Assembly: GCF_900111865.1 (NCBI RefSeq)
Contig: NZ_FOJS01000004.1
Coordinates: forward strand, 14,679 to 78,678
Reading direction: 5' to 3'
Source of the DNA: Parageobacillus thermantarcticus
GTDB taxonomy: Bacteria > Bacillota > Bacilli > Bacillales > Anoxybacillaceae
Length of the DNA: 64,000 bases
The notes under the pieces were generated by a model. The model was given only the letters and a program-made list of their open reading frames with translations, was not told the DNA's origin and ran no database searches. A program made the translations under genes and the position numbers. Of this stretch, positions 46,693-55,147 are shown piece by piece (position 1 is the stretch's first letter; the number at the start of each line of letters is the position of its first letter).

Positions 46693-46721
46693 ATTATAGG
46701 AGGATTTGCGAAATGATGCAA
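46693..46721 (-). promoter_or_regulatory. Sigma-A promoter of niaP
   Basis: Minus strand TTGCAT (46721-46716), 17-base spacer, perfect TATAAT (46698-46693). Confidence 0.75.
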
Positions 46722-47083
46722 TCAAAGATTGTGTATTGCCATATGAATTTTATATATTTTTGAATAGAATGGTTTGCATCACAAGAAACATTCCCCAACC
46801 GACGATCTAGCGCGGTGGATCCAATGAATGGCAAAGAAGCGGTTAAACATAAACCTATAACGAGCAATAAAAAAGCAGTTGCCGGGAATCCCCATAACAC
46901 TCCATAAATAAACTTACTCAAAATTTCCATCTCTTCTCCTTGAAAATATAACCAGAATAAACTCAATAAGCTGACTAACGGTAATGCCGCGATGATGCCT
47001 CCAAAGGCTGGGTATCTCCGAGCCACTTCTGTTACGCCACCAATCACAATAGCGGAAACAACGACCTTGACTAGCGCAAACAT
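46694..47083 (-). CDS. DUF3147-like membrane protein, probable frameshift near the C-terminus
   Basis: The first about 90 residues (FALVKVVVSAIVIGGVTEVARR, then FGGIIAALPLVSLLSLFWLYFQGEE and GVLWGFPATAFLLLVIGL) are a typical DUF3147 membrane protein with three hydrophobic segments. After about residue 93 the frame becomes hydrophilic and reads into the niaP promoter. A shift of one base near 46805-46812 restores IVGWGMFLVMQTILFKNI ending in TAA at 46750, which looks like the normal family ending. The gene therefore seems to carry a one-base insertion or equivalent, natural or a sequencing error. It overlaps the MarR gene by 13 bases and is likely cotranscribed with it. Confidence 0.7.
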   Translation of the reverse strand: MFALVKVVVSAIVIGGVTEVARRYPAFGGIIAALPLVSLLSLFWLYFQGEEMEILSKFIYGVLWGFPATAFLLLVIGLCLTASLPFIGSTALDRRLGNVSCDANHSIQKYIKFIWQYTIFDCIISQILL

Positions 47084-47496
47084 TTTCTCGCTCCCTCACT
47101 AAGAATGGTAAATGCCTTTTGTATGAGTTCTATATCAGATTGATCCATTTGTTTAAAAATTTCTTTTAGTTTGTCTTTGTCTAATCGGGTATGCCGATAT
47201 AATACTCGTCTCCCCTCCTCGGTTAATACAACTAGCACTCTTCTCTCATCTACACTGCTTCTTCTTTTCGTAACCAACCCTTTTTTTATTAGTCTTTTTA
47301 TATGTTCTGAAGCAGTATTATGAGAGACAGCTAAATGTTTTGCTAAATCTCCAATCGTTGCTTCTTTGTTTTTTTCAATGTACTGTAACAAACGTACCGC
47401 TTGGTGTGTAATATTATCTTCATGGACATAGTGTAATAAGTAATAAATATCAGTCCATTGTTCGTTAATCAATTCGATAATGTCATCAATTTGCAT
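47071..47496 (-). CDS. MarR-family transcriptional regulator
   Basis: Winged-helix MarR regulator of 141 residues: dimer helix (EQWTDIYYLLHYVHED), recognition region IGDLAKHLAVSHNTASEHIKRLIKKGLV and wing KRRSSVDERRVLVVLTEEG. GGAGGGGGA precedes the ATG at 47496. It leads a two-gene unit with the DUF3147 membrane protein, and a perfect palindrome over its own promoter suggests autoregulation. The inducer is unknown. Confidence 0.9.
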   Translation of the reverse strand: MQIDDIIELINEQWTDIYYLLHYVHEDNITHQAVRLLQYIEKNKEATIGDLAKHLAVSHNTASEHIKRLIKKGLVTKRRSSVDERRVLVVLTEEGRRVLYRHTRLDKDKLKEIFKQMDQSDIELIQKAFTILSEGARKCLR

Positions 47497-47520
47497 CCGT
47501 TCCCCCTCCTATCTAACAAT

Positions 47521-47551
47521 ATATCTTAATATAAGATATAATCTTATGCAA
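47521..47551 (-). promoter_or_regulatory. MarR gene promoter with palindromic operator
   Basis: ATATCTTAATATAAGATAT (47521-47539) has 8-bp perfect arms with a 3-base centre. On the minus strand TTGCAT (47551-47546), 17-base spacer and TAAGAT (47528-47523) form a promoter whose -10 lies inside the palindrome, a classic repression geometry. Confidence 0.65.
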
Positions 47552-47643
47552 AGATATAAAAACTTCTCCGTTATCGCATCAATCTGCTCGTTATTGATGA
47601 CAAATAAACTATTTCTTTCTCATTAAATGTCTATTTTACCCAT

Positions 47644-47672
47644 AAAAAAGATAGGCACTTTACCTGCCTATC
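47644..47672 (-). terminator. rocB terminator
   Basis: GATAGGCA (47650-47657) and TGCCTATC (47665-47672), followed by six T residues on the minus strand. Confidence 0.85.
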
Positions 47673-47694
47673 CTCTCACCACTATGTTCTTCCC

Positions 47695-49314
47695 TTACTC
47701 CGTAAATACTTCATGAATTGTATATTCCAGCCACTCTTTTAGCTCCTCAAACGCAAAGCGAACGTTAAGGCGCTCCGTCCATTGATGGGCGTCACGTCCG
47801 ATCGGACCGATGTTGAGCATCGGTACATTTAATTTTTCCAGCGCGCTAAGCGGCAACTGATAGCCGCGATTCCATATCGGCATATTTTCAATAAACGTTT
47901 GTAAAGAAGCGAAAGATTGTTGCAAGCCGACGTAGCTTAAGTCGGAAATTCCAGGGAAATAATGTTGCTGCACAAGCGAAATGCCATGTTTTTCTTGCGC
48001 GTATTTTTGCAGCTTCGCAACAAGGCGCTGAACAAGCGGATCGCTGCCGGCGCTGACAGCCGGGTAATACGGAGGCGCATAAAACAGAACAATCATCGGT
48101 GCGAAATCTTTACAAAGCATGGCGAGCCGATCGACTAGCGCAATCGTTTTCCCCCGGTCATCTTTCGCCGCTTCCATCGATAAGACGCTCGCCTCAAGCT
48201 GTTCGACTTTTTTCGGTCCAAACATGTCGACCGCTTTCTTTCTTAATTCCGCAAAAGTAAATACGTTTATCGACATTGGTTTCGGCGCCGATTTTTCAAA
48301 TTTCGCAAAACGGGACGCCTCGCCGTCATAATGTTCTTCGATGCACTTCGCCGCCCGTTTTGCGGCCGCAATTAACGAGTTCGTCACGTCATCGAGCGGT
48401 TTTTTCTGCAAAAATAAATTAAATAACGCCACAGCGCGATGTGGTATTTGCACGGAATATTCTTCTTTTAAATCCATCTGCAATAAATTGGTCGGCGGTG
48501 GGCTGACTTCCCCGGCAAACTCTTCGCAAAAATCGGTATTTAGCTCTAGTTCATTTGCAATTTGCGCCACCATGAAATTAGCATTTAACCCCGCGAACGG
48601 CTCGCCGACGTGCGTTTCTTTTCCGTAACAATAAAAGCCCGGCAGCGCTTTCCCGATCGAGCCGGCGTAAATGTAATTCGTTTTATCCCCCGGGTAGCGC
48701 GCAAACATCGGTTCAGAATTGATGACGAGCCGATAAGTTAACTCATATTTCTCTGCCATTTCTGCGAGCACTGGCGCAGCCGCGCGCATCCCGGCCGAAT
48801 TCGCTTCCTCATCCGGCACGGTAAGGAGAAGTAAATTTCCCGCAAACGTTCCGTGGCACGCTTGCTCGATCAGCGCCATATGAAGAGCAATCCCGCATTT
48901 CATATCCATCACGCCGCGGCCAAACAGCCATTCTCCACTTTCGAGATCAGTTTGCACGTCAGAAGGAAGCTGCTGTTTTTGCTCATAAAACCGTTTCGTC
49001 AGTTCCTCTGGCGAAAATGCAATGTCCTTCCACGCTCCGTAATCTTGCACATCGACCACATCAAAGTGGCTGATAAGAATGACGGTATCGCGCACTTGTT
49101 CCGCTTTTTTCACAAGCGCGGTAACAAAATAACGCCCATCTCCTGTCGGATGCAATCGCACAAACTCGTTATTTTCCCGGAAATAATCAATGGAACGCAG
49201 CTGTTCTGCGATAAATTTCGCAAGCGATATTTCCGCTTTCGTTCCGCTGATGCTTGGATATTCGACTAAACGACAAAGCAATTGTTTCAATTGTTGCGGC
49301 GTCTGCCATTTCAT
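47695..49314 (-). CDS. rocB: M20 family peptidase, RocB-like
   Basis: Zinc-dependent M20 hydrolase of 539 residues. Metal-site motifs are visible: ILISHFDVVDV, the Asp in GRGVMDMKCGIALHMALIE, and the general-base Glu pair in TVPDEEANSAG. The large C-terminal half matches the RocB branch named for the arginine-utilisation operon of B. subtilis, whose own reaction is not well defined. Here it stands alone, without rocA, rocC or rocF beside it, so an arginine role is only suggested by family. ATG at 49314. Confidence 0.85.
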   Translation of the reverse strand: MKWQTPQQLKQLLCRLVEYPSISGTKAEISLAKFIAEQLRSIDYFRENNEFVRLHPTGDGRYFVTALVKKAEQVRDTVILISHFDVVDVQDYGAWKDIAFSPEELTKRFYEQKQQLPSDVQTDLESGEWLFGRGVMDMKCGIALHMALIEQACHGTFAGNLLLLTVPDEEANSAGMRAAAPVLAEMAEKYELTYRLVINSEPMFARYPGDKTNYIYAGSIGKALPGFYCYGKETHVGEPFAGLNANFMVAQIANELELNTDFCEEFAGEVSPPPTNLLQMDLKEEYSVQIPHRAVALFNLFLQKKPLDDVTNSLIAAAKRAAKCIEEHYDGEASRFAKFEKSAPKPMSINVFTFAELRKKAVDMFGPKKVEQLEASVLSMEAAKDDRGKTIALVDRLAMLCKDFAPMIVLFYAPPYYPAVSAGSDPLVQRLVAKLQKYAQEKHGISLVQQHYFPGISDLSYVGLQQSFASLQTFIENMPIWNRGYQLPLSALEKLNVPMLNIGPIGRDAHQWTERLNVRFAFEELKEWLEYTIHEVFTE

Positions 49315-49390
49315 TTCGATCCCCCATTTTTCATATCGTCCTCCCTTATTTTAGCAGAAAATAACGCCGCGCCCTATGGCGTACGCGGCG

Positions 49391-50833
49391 TTACAAACTC
49401 CATTTTTCGATGTCAAAAACAAGCTGCCCATTGGCGGCAAATGAAATCGTTTGATTGTTTTTATATGGGAAGAACCGTGCTGTAAACACTTCTTCCCCAT
49501 CATTCGCGAATACTTCGATTGAGGACGTGTCTAAAAACATGTGCAACGAATGCAAATATTCCAAATGGCATTGTCTTTTTTCGGTCAGCCCGTTGGCGAA
49601 ACTTTTGCGCTCTAATGTCAACACACGTTCACCGCTATTGTAAATCAGGCGTGCCGCGTTACGAATAGCAATCTCCATGTCCCCTAATAGACGAATATTC
49701 TCCAAATGAAGTTCGATGACATCCCCGCTAATTCCTTCTAACATTATTTCTTCGTTCGCGATTGTGACACCGGAATATGCGATTTTATCCTTTCGCAGCA
49801 TTTGCAATTCTTTCACCGGCGTCTGATATAGTTTGCCATCTTTCAGCTTCAGCTGACGCGGCAATGTAAGCGCATGAATCCAGCGATGGGCAACGGTTGG
49901 ATGCTTATCCTCATCTTGGTCAGGAACTCCCATCCAAGCGATTAAAATCCGTCTTCCTTTTTCATCAAGCATCGTTTGCGGAGCGTAAAATTCAAAACCG
50001 CGGTCTAATTCGGTAAACGATCCGTGAAAAAATTGGGCCGTTTCGTAATCAAGACGCCCGACAAAATAACCAGACTGATGCACGTTATGATACTTCATTC
50101 CTTCTGCTTTCAACCCTTGCGGACAAACAAGGAGCACTTCTTGTCCATCCAATTCAAATAAATCAGGACATTCCCACATATAGCCAAAATCACCTAGTTG
50201 ATTCAAGTTTCCTCCGGCAATCGCGCCGAGGTATTCCCAATCAAAGAGATTTTTTGAGCGAAATAACACCGCACGCCCATCCAAATTTTTGCTTTGAGCC
50301 CCGACAACCATATACCAGTTTTCGCCTTTTTTCCAAACTTTCGGATCGCGGAAATGTGCCGTATAGCCGTCAGGAAGCGTTACGACAACTCCTTTTTTCT
50401 CAAAATCAATGCCGTTTTTCGATATAGCTATACATTGGTACGTCTGACGGTTGCCATATTCATCTTTCACATTTCCTGTATAAAATAATGTCAATATACC
50501 ATCATTGTCAATGGCGCTTCCGGAATAGCATCCGTTTTTGTCAAACCATTCACTTGGGGCAAGCGCGATTTTTTCTTGTTTCCAATGAACGAGGTCACAA
50601 GATGTATAGTGTCCCCAAAATTTAGCGCCATGCCCAGTGTGAAACGGCATCCATTGATAAAACACATGGTAAACCCCATTCCAATGAATCAATCCGTTCG
50701 GGTCGTTCATCAGCCCGACCGGCGGCATTAAATGATAATGAAGGCGATAGTAGTCTTTTTCTACCATGTCTCGATATTTTTCTATCTCGGCATATGCTTG
50801 TTCGATCAGTTGTTGTTCTTTTTCCGATTTCAT
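49391..50833 (-). CDS. sacA: Sucrose-6-phosphate hydrolase
   Basis: GH32 beta-fructosidase splitting sucrose 6-phosphate into glucose 6-phosphate and fructose. In 480 residues: nucleophile Asp44 in LMNDPNG, transition-state Asp163 in HFRDPKV, acid/base Glu221 in MWECPDLF, then the C-terminal beta-sandwich. No signal peptide, consistent with an intracellular phosphorylated substrate. Second gene of the sacP-sacA operon, 50 bases after sacP. Confidence 0.95.
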   Translation of the reverse strand: MKSEKEQQLIEQAYAEIEKYRDMVEKDYYRLHYHLMPPVGLMNDPNGLIHWNGVYHVFYQWMPFHTGHGAKFWGHYTSCDLVHWKQEKIALAPSEWFDKNGCYSGSAIDNDGILTLFYTGNVKDEYGNRQTYQCIAISKNGIDFEKKGVVVTLPDGYTAHFRDPKVWKKGENWYMVVGAQSKNLDGRAVLFRSKNLFDWEYLGAIAGGNLNQLGDFGYMWECPDLFELDGQEVLLVCPQGLKAEGMKYHNVHQSGYFVGRLDYETAQFFHGSFTELDRGFEFYAPQTMLDEKGRRILIAWMGVPDQDEDKHPTVAHRWIHALTLPRQLKLKDGKLYQTPVKELQMLRKDKIAYSGVTIANEEIMLEGISGDVIELHLENIRLLGDMEIAIRNAARLIYNSGERVLTLERKSFANGLTEKRQCHLEYLHSLHMFLDTSSIEVFANDGEEVFTARFFPYKNNQTISFAANGQLVFDIEKWSL

Positions 50834-50883
50834 TGTTGTTCACCTCTATCGCAGCAAATCAGGCAAGAGGCATCTTGCCTGAT

Positions 50884-52257
50884 TCATTCTTCTTCGCGAA
50901 ATCCGAGCAATAATGTTGCGATAAACGCAGAGCCTACCGCGATGGCAAACCCGATTAAATAGTTTACTAAATTTTGCATGCCTTCCGGGGCGACGATGGC
51001 AATCATCGGAATGCCCGTTAATCCGTAGGCGTTCGCAACAACGTTTGTAAATACAACATACGCCCCGCCTAACGCGCCGCCGATGGCCGCGGCAATAAAC
51101 GGCTTACGATACTTTAAGTTCACCCCGAAAATTACCGGTTCAGTGATTCCAAGGAAGGCTGACAATGCGGATGGAAGAGCCACCTCTTTTGTTTTTGCGC
51201 GCTTCGCTTTCACAAATACAGCTAGCCCTGCCCCACCTTGCGCGACGTTGGCCATCGACCAAATCGGCAATAAATAGTTGACGCCAAGTTTCGCCAATAA
51301 ATTCGCTTCGATCGCATGAAAACTATGATGTACACCGGTAATAACAATCATCGAATACAAGCCGCCAAAAACAAGTCCGGCAAGCGCCCCGCCGTAATGG
51401 TAAATAAAGTTAAGCACCGTCGTAATTCCATCACCAAGCAAATTGCCTAATGGGCCGATGGCTAAAATCGTAATAAATCCAGTGGAAATGACCGTCACAA
51501 ATGGGACAACAAGCAAACTGACCGCGTGAGGCACGACTTTCCGCAACCCGCGCTCGATTTTACACATGGCATAAGTAGCGAGTAAAATCGGAACGACCGT
51601 CCCTTGATAGCCAACCATAGCAATATCAAAACCGAGAAAATGCATATACTCCGGTTTAGCTTCTGCCAATCCCCAAGGATTCAACAGCGCGGGATGTGTC
51701 ATAATCCCGCCGATGACCGCCCCTAAAAACGGGGTGCCGCCAAACTCTTTTGCCGCGCTAAAACCAATTAAGATCGGTAAAATGATAAACGCTGCGCTTG
51801 AAAACATATCGAGCAACACATACCATGGGCTGTCAGGTGCAACCCATTTGAACGCTTTCATCATTCCTAATAGCCCCATCAACAGACCGCTGGCGACAAT
51901 CGCAGGGATAATGGGAACAAAAATGTTTGATAACGTTTTCGCCAATCGCGCTAACGGATTCATTTTTTGCTTGATTGCTTCTTGATGCATATCTGTGCTT
52001 ACATGTTGCAATCCCGCTTCTTTTACAAATGCGTCGTACACTTTATTGACAACGCCAGTACCGAAAATAATTTGATATTGCCCCGAACTGGAAAACGCTC
52101 CTTTCACCCCATCAATGTTCTCGATCGCTTTTGTATCCGCTTTCTTGTCATCTTTTAATACTAAGCGCAGCCTTGTCGCACAATGGGCGGCGCTGATGAG
52201 GTTCTCTTTTCCGCCTAACAACGTAATGAGTTGTTTTGCGACATATTCGTAATTCAT
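50884..52257 (-). CDS. sacP: PTS sucrose-specific EIIBC component
   Basis: Membrane permease that imports and phosphorylates sucrose. The N-terminal EIIB domain has phospho-Cys26 in ISAAHCATRLRLVLKD; the EIIC domain (from about residue 105) has some ten membrane segments and the conserved GITEPVIFGVNLKYRKPF. No EIIA domain is present in its 457 residues, so it must borrow one, commonly the glucose EIIA. Expression depends on the RAT leader upstream. Confidence 0.95.
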   Translation of the reverse strand: MNYEYVAKQLITLLGGKENLISAAHCATRLRLVLKDDKKADTKAIENIDGVKGAFSSSGQYQIIFGTGVVNKVYDAFVKEAGLQHVSTDMHQEAIKQKMNPLARLAKTLSNIFVPIIPAIVASGLLMGLLGMMKAFKWVAPDSPWYVLLDMFSSAAFIILPILIGFSAAKEFGGTPFLGAVIGGIMTHPALLNPWGLAEAKPEYMHFLGFDIAMVGYQGTVVPILLATYAMCKIERGLRKVVPHAVSLLVVPFVTVISTGFITILAIGPLGNLLGDGITTVLNFIYHYGGALAGLVFGGLYSMIVITGVHHSFHAIEANLLAKLGVNYLLPIWSMANVAQGGAGLAVFVKAKRAKTKEVALPSALSAFLGITEPVIFGVNLKYRKPFIAAAIGGALGGAYVVFTNVVANAYGLTGIPMIAIVAPEGMQNLVNYLIGFAIAVGSAFIATLLLGFREEE

Positions 52258-52295
52258 TGATAACCACCTCTCCTTTTATGTTTTTTGACGAAAAG

Positions 52296-52370
52296 CAAAA
52301 AGACCTAAAACATACAAAGGGCATGTATGGCAGAAACACATCTGCCATTCCCTTCATACGTTTTAGGTCT
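52296..52370 (-). terminator. Terminator of the sacPA leader
   Basis: AGACCTAAAAC and GTTTTAGGTCT arms (52301-52311 and 52360-52370) with inner pairing around GGCAGA/TCTGCC; TTTTTGCTTTT follows on the minus strand. The outer arm overlaps the RAT element by its ACCTAAA bases, so the two structures are mutually exclusive. Confidence 0.9.
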
Positions 52371-52395
52371 TGCCTGCATCCGCAGTCACAATCCC
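52362..52395 (-). promoter_or_regulatory. RAT ribonucleic antiterminator before sacP
   Basis: On the minus strand GGGATTGTGACTGC, then GGAT, then GCAGGCAAGACCTAAA: the pattern recognised by BglG/SacT/SacY/LicT antiterminators. Sucrose-responsive antitermination is expected. No antiterminator gene is adjacent. A possible -10 GATAAT lies about 8 bases upstream of the element, but no clear -35 was found. Confidence 0.92.
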
Positions 52396-52486
52396 GCATT
52401 ATCGCTTTTTCATATTTAGGGTAAATGGAAATGAGGAATTTGTCAAAGAACAACGCATAAAGTTCATGATCATTTCACATTCTCAG

Positions 52487-53548
52487 CTACGCCAATTGTC
52501 TTAAGCGGCGGCAAATCTCGTCCGTCACTTCGCGGGTCGTCGCTTTTCCGCCGATGTCAGGGGTTTTTATGCCGTCTGCCGTCACATCTTCGATCGTTTT
52601 TAATAATACGCTGCCTAATTCGTCTTCGCCAAAATGATCAAGCATCAGTTTTGCCGTCCAAATTTGCCCGATCGGGTTGGCGATGCCTTTCCCGTAAATA
52701 TCCGGAGCGGAACCGTGGACAGGCTCAAACATCGACGGATACTTTCCGTTCAAATTGATGTTCGCCGCCGGGGCAATGCCGATGCTGCCCATGATGGCTC
52801 CGCCCAAATCGGTAAGAATGTCGCCGAATAAATTACTAGCGACGACGACATCAAATAAATGCGGTTTCGTTACAAAAAACGCAGCGAGCGCATCGATGTG
52901 ATACGAGTCCGTCTGAACTTCTGGATAATCTTGCTTGACTTGCGCAAACACCTCGTCCCAAAACGGCATCGTATGAAAAATACCGTTTGATTTCGTAGCG
53001 CTCGTCACATGCCGTTTCCGTTTTTTCGCCAATTCGAACGCATAGCGCATCGCCCGCTCCGTTCCTTTGCGGGTAAACACGGCGTTTTGGATGGCAATTT
53101 CGTCGTCGCCCCGATGAATCCGCCCGCCGATTTCGCTATATTCCCCTTCGCTGTTTTCACGGACGACAATGAAGTCAAAATCGTTCGGATTCGCCAGCGG
53201 CGATTGCAGCCCACGGAAAAATTTCGCTGGGCGGATATTGATCACCTGCTCAAACTCGCGGCGAATTTTTAACAGCAATCCCCAAAGCGAAATATGGTCA
53301 GGCACTAATTTTGGATTCCCGACAGCCCCTAAAAAAATCGCAGCAAATCCTTGCAAAATTTGCAAGCCGTCATCTGGCATCATTTTTCCATGTTCCATAT
53401 AGTAATCGCAGCTCCAAGGAAACTCGACGAACGTAAATTGCAGGCCGCCGTGCACTTCGGCGATCGTACGCAGCACGTCTAAAGCGGCGGGCACGACTTC
53501 CTTGCCGATTCCGTCCCCGGGAATAACTGCTATTTCCAATTGCTTCAT
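52487..53548 (-). CDS. ycsA: Tartrate/D-malate dehydrogenase (decarboxylating), isocitrate/isopropylmalate dehydrogenase family
   Basis: NAD-dependent beta-decarboxylating dehydrogenase of 353 residues: IPGDGIGKEVVPAAL at the N-terminus, substrate Arg residues in LLLKIRREFEQVINIRPAKFF, VVRENSEGEYSEIGGR, catalytic Lys in TSATKSNGI, metal Asp in ASNLFGDILTDLGGA and HGSAPDIYGKGIANP. The WSCDYYMEHGKMMPDDGL region is typical of tartrate/D-malate dehydrogenases (YcsA/DmlA) rather than LeuB. Which acid is used is unclear. It stands as a single gene, divergent from adeR. Confidence 0.87.
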   Translation of the reverse strand: MKQLEIAVIPGDGIGKEVVPAALDVLRTIAEVHGGLQFTFVEFPWSCDYYMEHGKMMPDDGLQILQGFAAIFLGAVGNPKLVPDHISLWGLLLKIRREFEQVINIRPAKFFRGLQSPLANPNDFDFIVVRENSEGEYSEIGGRIHRGDDEIAIQNAVFTRKGTERAMRYAFELAKKRKRHVTSATKSNGIFHTMPFWDEVFAQVKQDYPEVQTDSYHIDALAAFFVTKPHLFDVVVASNLFGDILTDLGGAIMGSIGIAPAANINLNGKYPSMFEPVHGSAPDIYGKGIANPIGQIWTAKLMLDHFGEDELGSVLLKTIEDVTADGIKTPDIGGKATTREVTDEICRRLRQLA

Positions 53549-53706
53549 ATCGATCCTCCTTCTATTTTCACGTCTCTCAAAAAAGCTTTAGAGTAATTAG
53601 AACCGAACGTCCGCCGCCATCTTAGCGACTAGTCTGCACATATAATTCGATAAATTTTGACGAATTTCCTGCCTTTTGTCGGCTGCCTTCGCGAAAAACC
53701 GTTTCA

Positions 53707-53735
53707 TTCACAAATTTTTCGTTAACCGCTACAAT
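53707..53735 (+). promoter_or_regulatory. Sigma-A promoter of adeR
   Basis: TTCACA (53707-53712), 17-base spacer, TACAAT (53730-53735). Confidence 0.5.
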
Positions 53736-53795
53736 AAAAACAAACGACTACTTACGCCTTCCCATCCATTTCATGTGACGAAATGAGGGACAAAT

Positions 53796-55034
53796 ATGAT
53801 GCATTACGATGACCCTTTCCGCGGCAATTTCGACAGCCTCGAAGAATTCGCCGACCGCATCAGCGACCTTTTGCAATGCCCGATTACGATTGAAGACGCC
53901 AATCATCGTCTTATCGCCTATAGCGCTCACGACGACTATACCGACCCGGCGCGGACCGCGACAATTATCAGCCGTCGCGTGCCGGAAAAAGTGATTAACA
54001 GCTTATGGAAGCAAGGGGCAATCCCCGCTCTATTAAGTAGCCGCGACCCTGTCCGCGTCGCTTCCATCTCCGAAGTCGGCCTCGGCAGTCGCGTCGCCGT
54101 CTCAATTTGGAAAAACGACGAAGTGATCGGATTCATTTGGGCGCTAGAAACGGACCGAGCGCTATCGAAAGAGGATATGGAATTGCTAAAAAAAGCGGCA
54201 AAAGCGGCGAAAAATAAAGTATTGCAGCTGCATATGCGCAAAAACAAAAAAGAAGAACGAGTACAAGAATTTTTTTGGAAGCTGCTGACGGGGCATATAG
54301 CGACAGAGGAAGAAATTAAAGAAAGCTTCAAAGCGATGCAAATCCCGACCGCTCCGTTATTTTCCATCATCGTTTTTCGTTTCGCCAACGAAATGACGAG
54401 AGAAATTGAAAAGCAAATTTCTTATTTGCTGCAAACAACTCAGCAAATCCAACTGCTTCTGTATACGACAGACCAGAGCGACGTCATTTTATTGGCAGCA
54501 CCGAAAACAGCAAATCAGCCGTTGCAAGAGTTTAACTGCTTTATCGAATCGTTTGCGACGAAAATGAAAGAGCGATTCCACATCAGCAGCATCCAAAGCG
54601 GCTTCGGTGGCATATACGAAACGTATACATGCATCGAAAAAAGCTACAAACAAGCTTTAACGGTGCTGAAAATGAAAGAAAAATTTCCCGCGCAAATCCA
54701 CTCTGTTCATGGATATGAACAGTTGGGCATTTATCAATTTTTTGATCTATTATTGCAGAAAAAACAACAAGGGGAGTTTGCCAACTCGGCTTTGCGCAAA
54801 TTGCAATTATATGACGAAAAACACCATACCGATCTAGTCGAAACGTTTGAAATTTTTTTCGACCGCGACTGCAACGTCAATGAAACAGCGAAAGCGCTAA
54901 ACATTCATCCAAACACGCTCGCTTACCGGCTGAAACGCATCGCCGAAATTGGCGAAATTGACCTGCATGATATCAATCAAAAGGTAAAACTATATATCGA
55001 TATTAAACTTGCCAAATACGAAGCGCTACATTAA
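53796..55034 (+). CDS. adeR: PucR-family transcriptional activator AdeR
   Basis: PucR/CdaR-type regulator of 412 residues: an N-terminal sensing domain, a GGDEF-like central region and a C-terminal HTH (CNVNETAKALNIHPNTLAYRLKRIAEIGE, residues about 364-392). Directly upstream of ald as in B. subtilis, where AdeR activates alanine dehydrogenase expression. Two start codons in tandem at 53796 and 53799 follow GAGGGA. Confidence 0.9.
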   Translation: MMHYDDPFRGNFDSLEEFADRISDLLQCPITIEDANHRLIAYSAHDDYTDPARTATIISRRVPEKVINSLWKQGAIPALLSSRDPVRVASISEVGLGSRVAVSIWKNDEVIGFIWALETDRALSKEDMELLKKAAKAAKNKVLQLHMRKNKKEERVQEFFWKLLTGHIATEEEIKESFKAMQIPTAPLFSIIVFRFANEMTREIEKQISYLLQTTQQIQLLLYTTDQSDVILLAAPKTANQPLQEFNCFIESFATKMKERFHISSIQSGFGGIYETYTCIEKSYKQALTVLKMKEKFPAQIHSVHGYEQLGIYQFFDLLLQKKQQGEFANSALRKLQLYDEKHHTDLVETFEIFFDRDCNVNETAKALNIHPNTLAYRLKRIAEIGEIDLHDINQKVKLYIDIKLAKYEALH

Positions 55035-55052
55035 TTTGTGGAAATCCACAAA
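55035..55052 (+). promoter_or_regulatory. Palindrome between adeR and ald, candidate AdeR site
   Basis: TTTGTGGAAATCCACAAA: 8-bp perfect arms with a 2-base centre, beginning right after the adeR stop. It lies about 60-75 bases upstream of the ald -10 (TATAAT at 55111-55116), which has no good -35, a layout fitting activator binding. Confidence 0.5.
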
Positions 55053-55147
55053 ATGATAGCGTTTCTTTTTTTCTTCCTAACAAAGAAAAAAGCGTTACAA
55101 CTGTTTATACTATAATTAAGGCTACAATATAAGGGAGGATTGCACCG

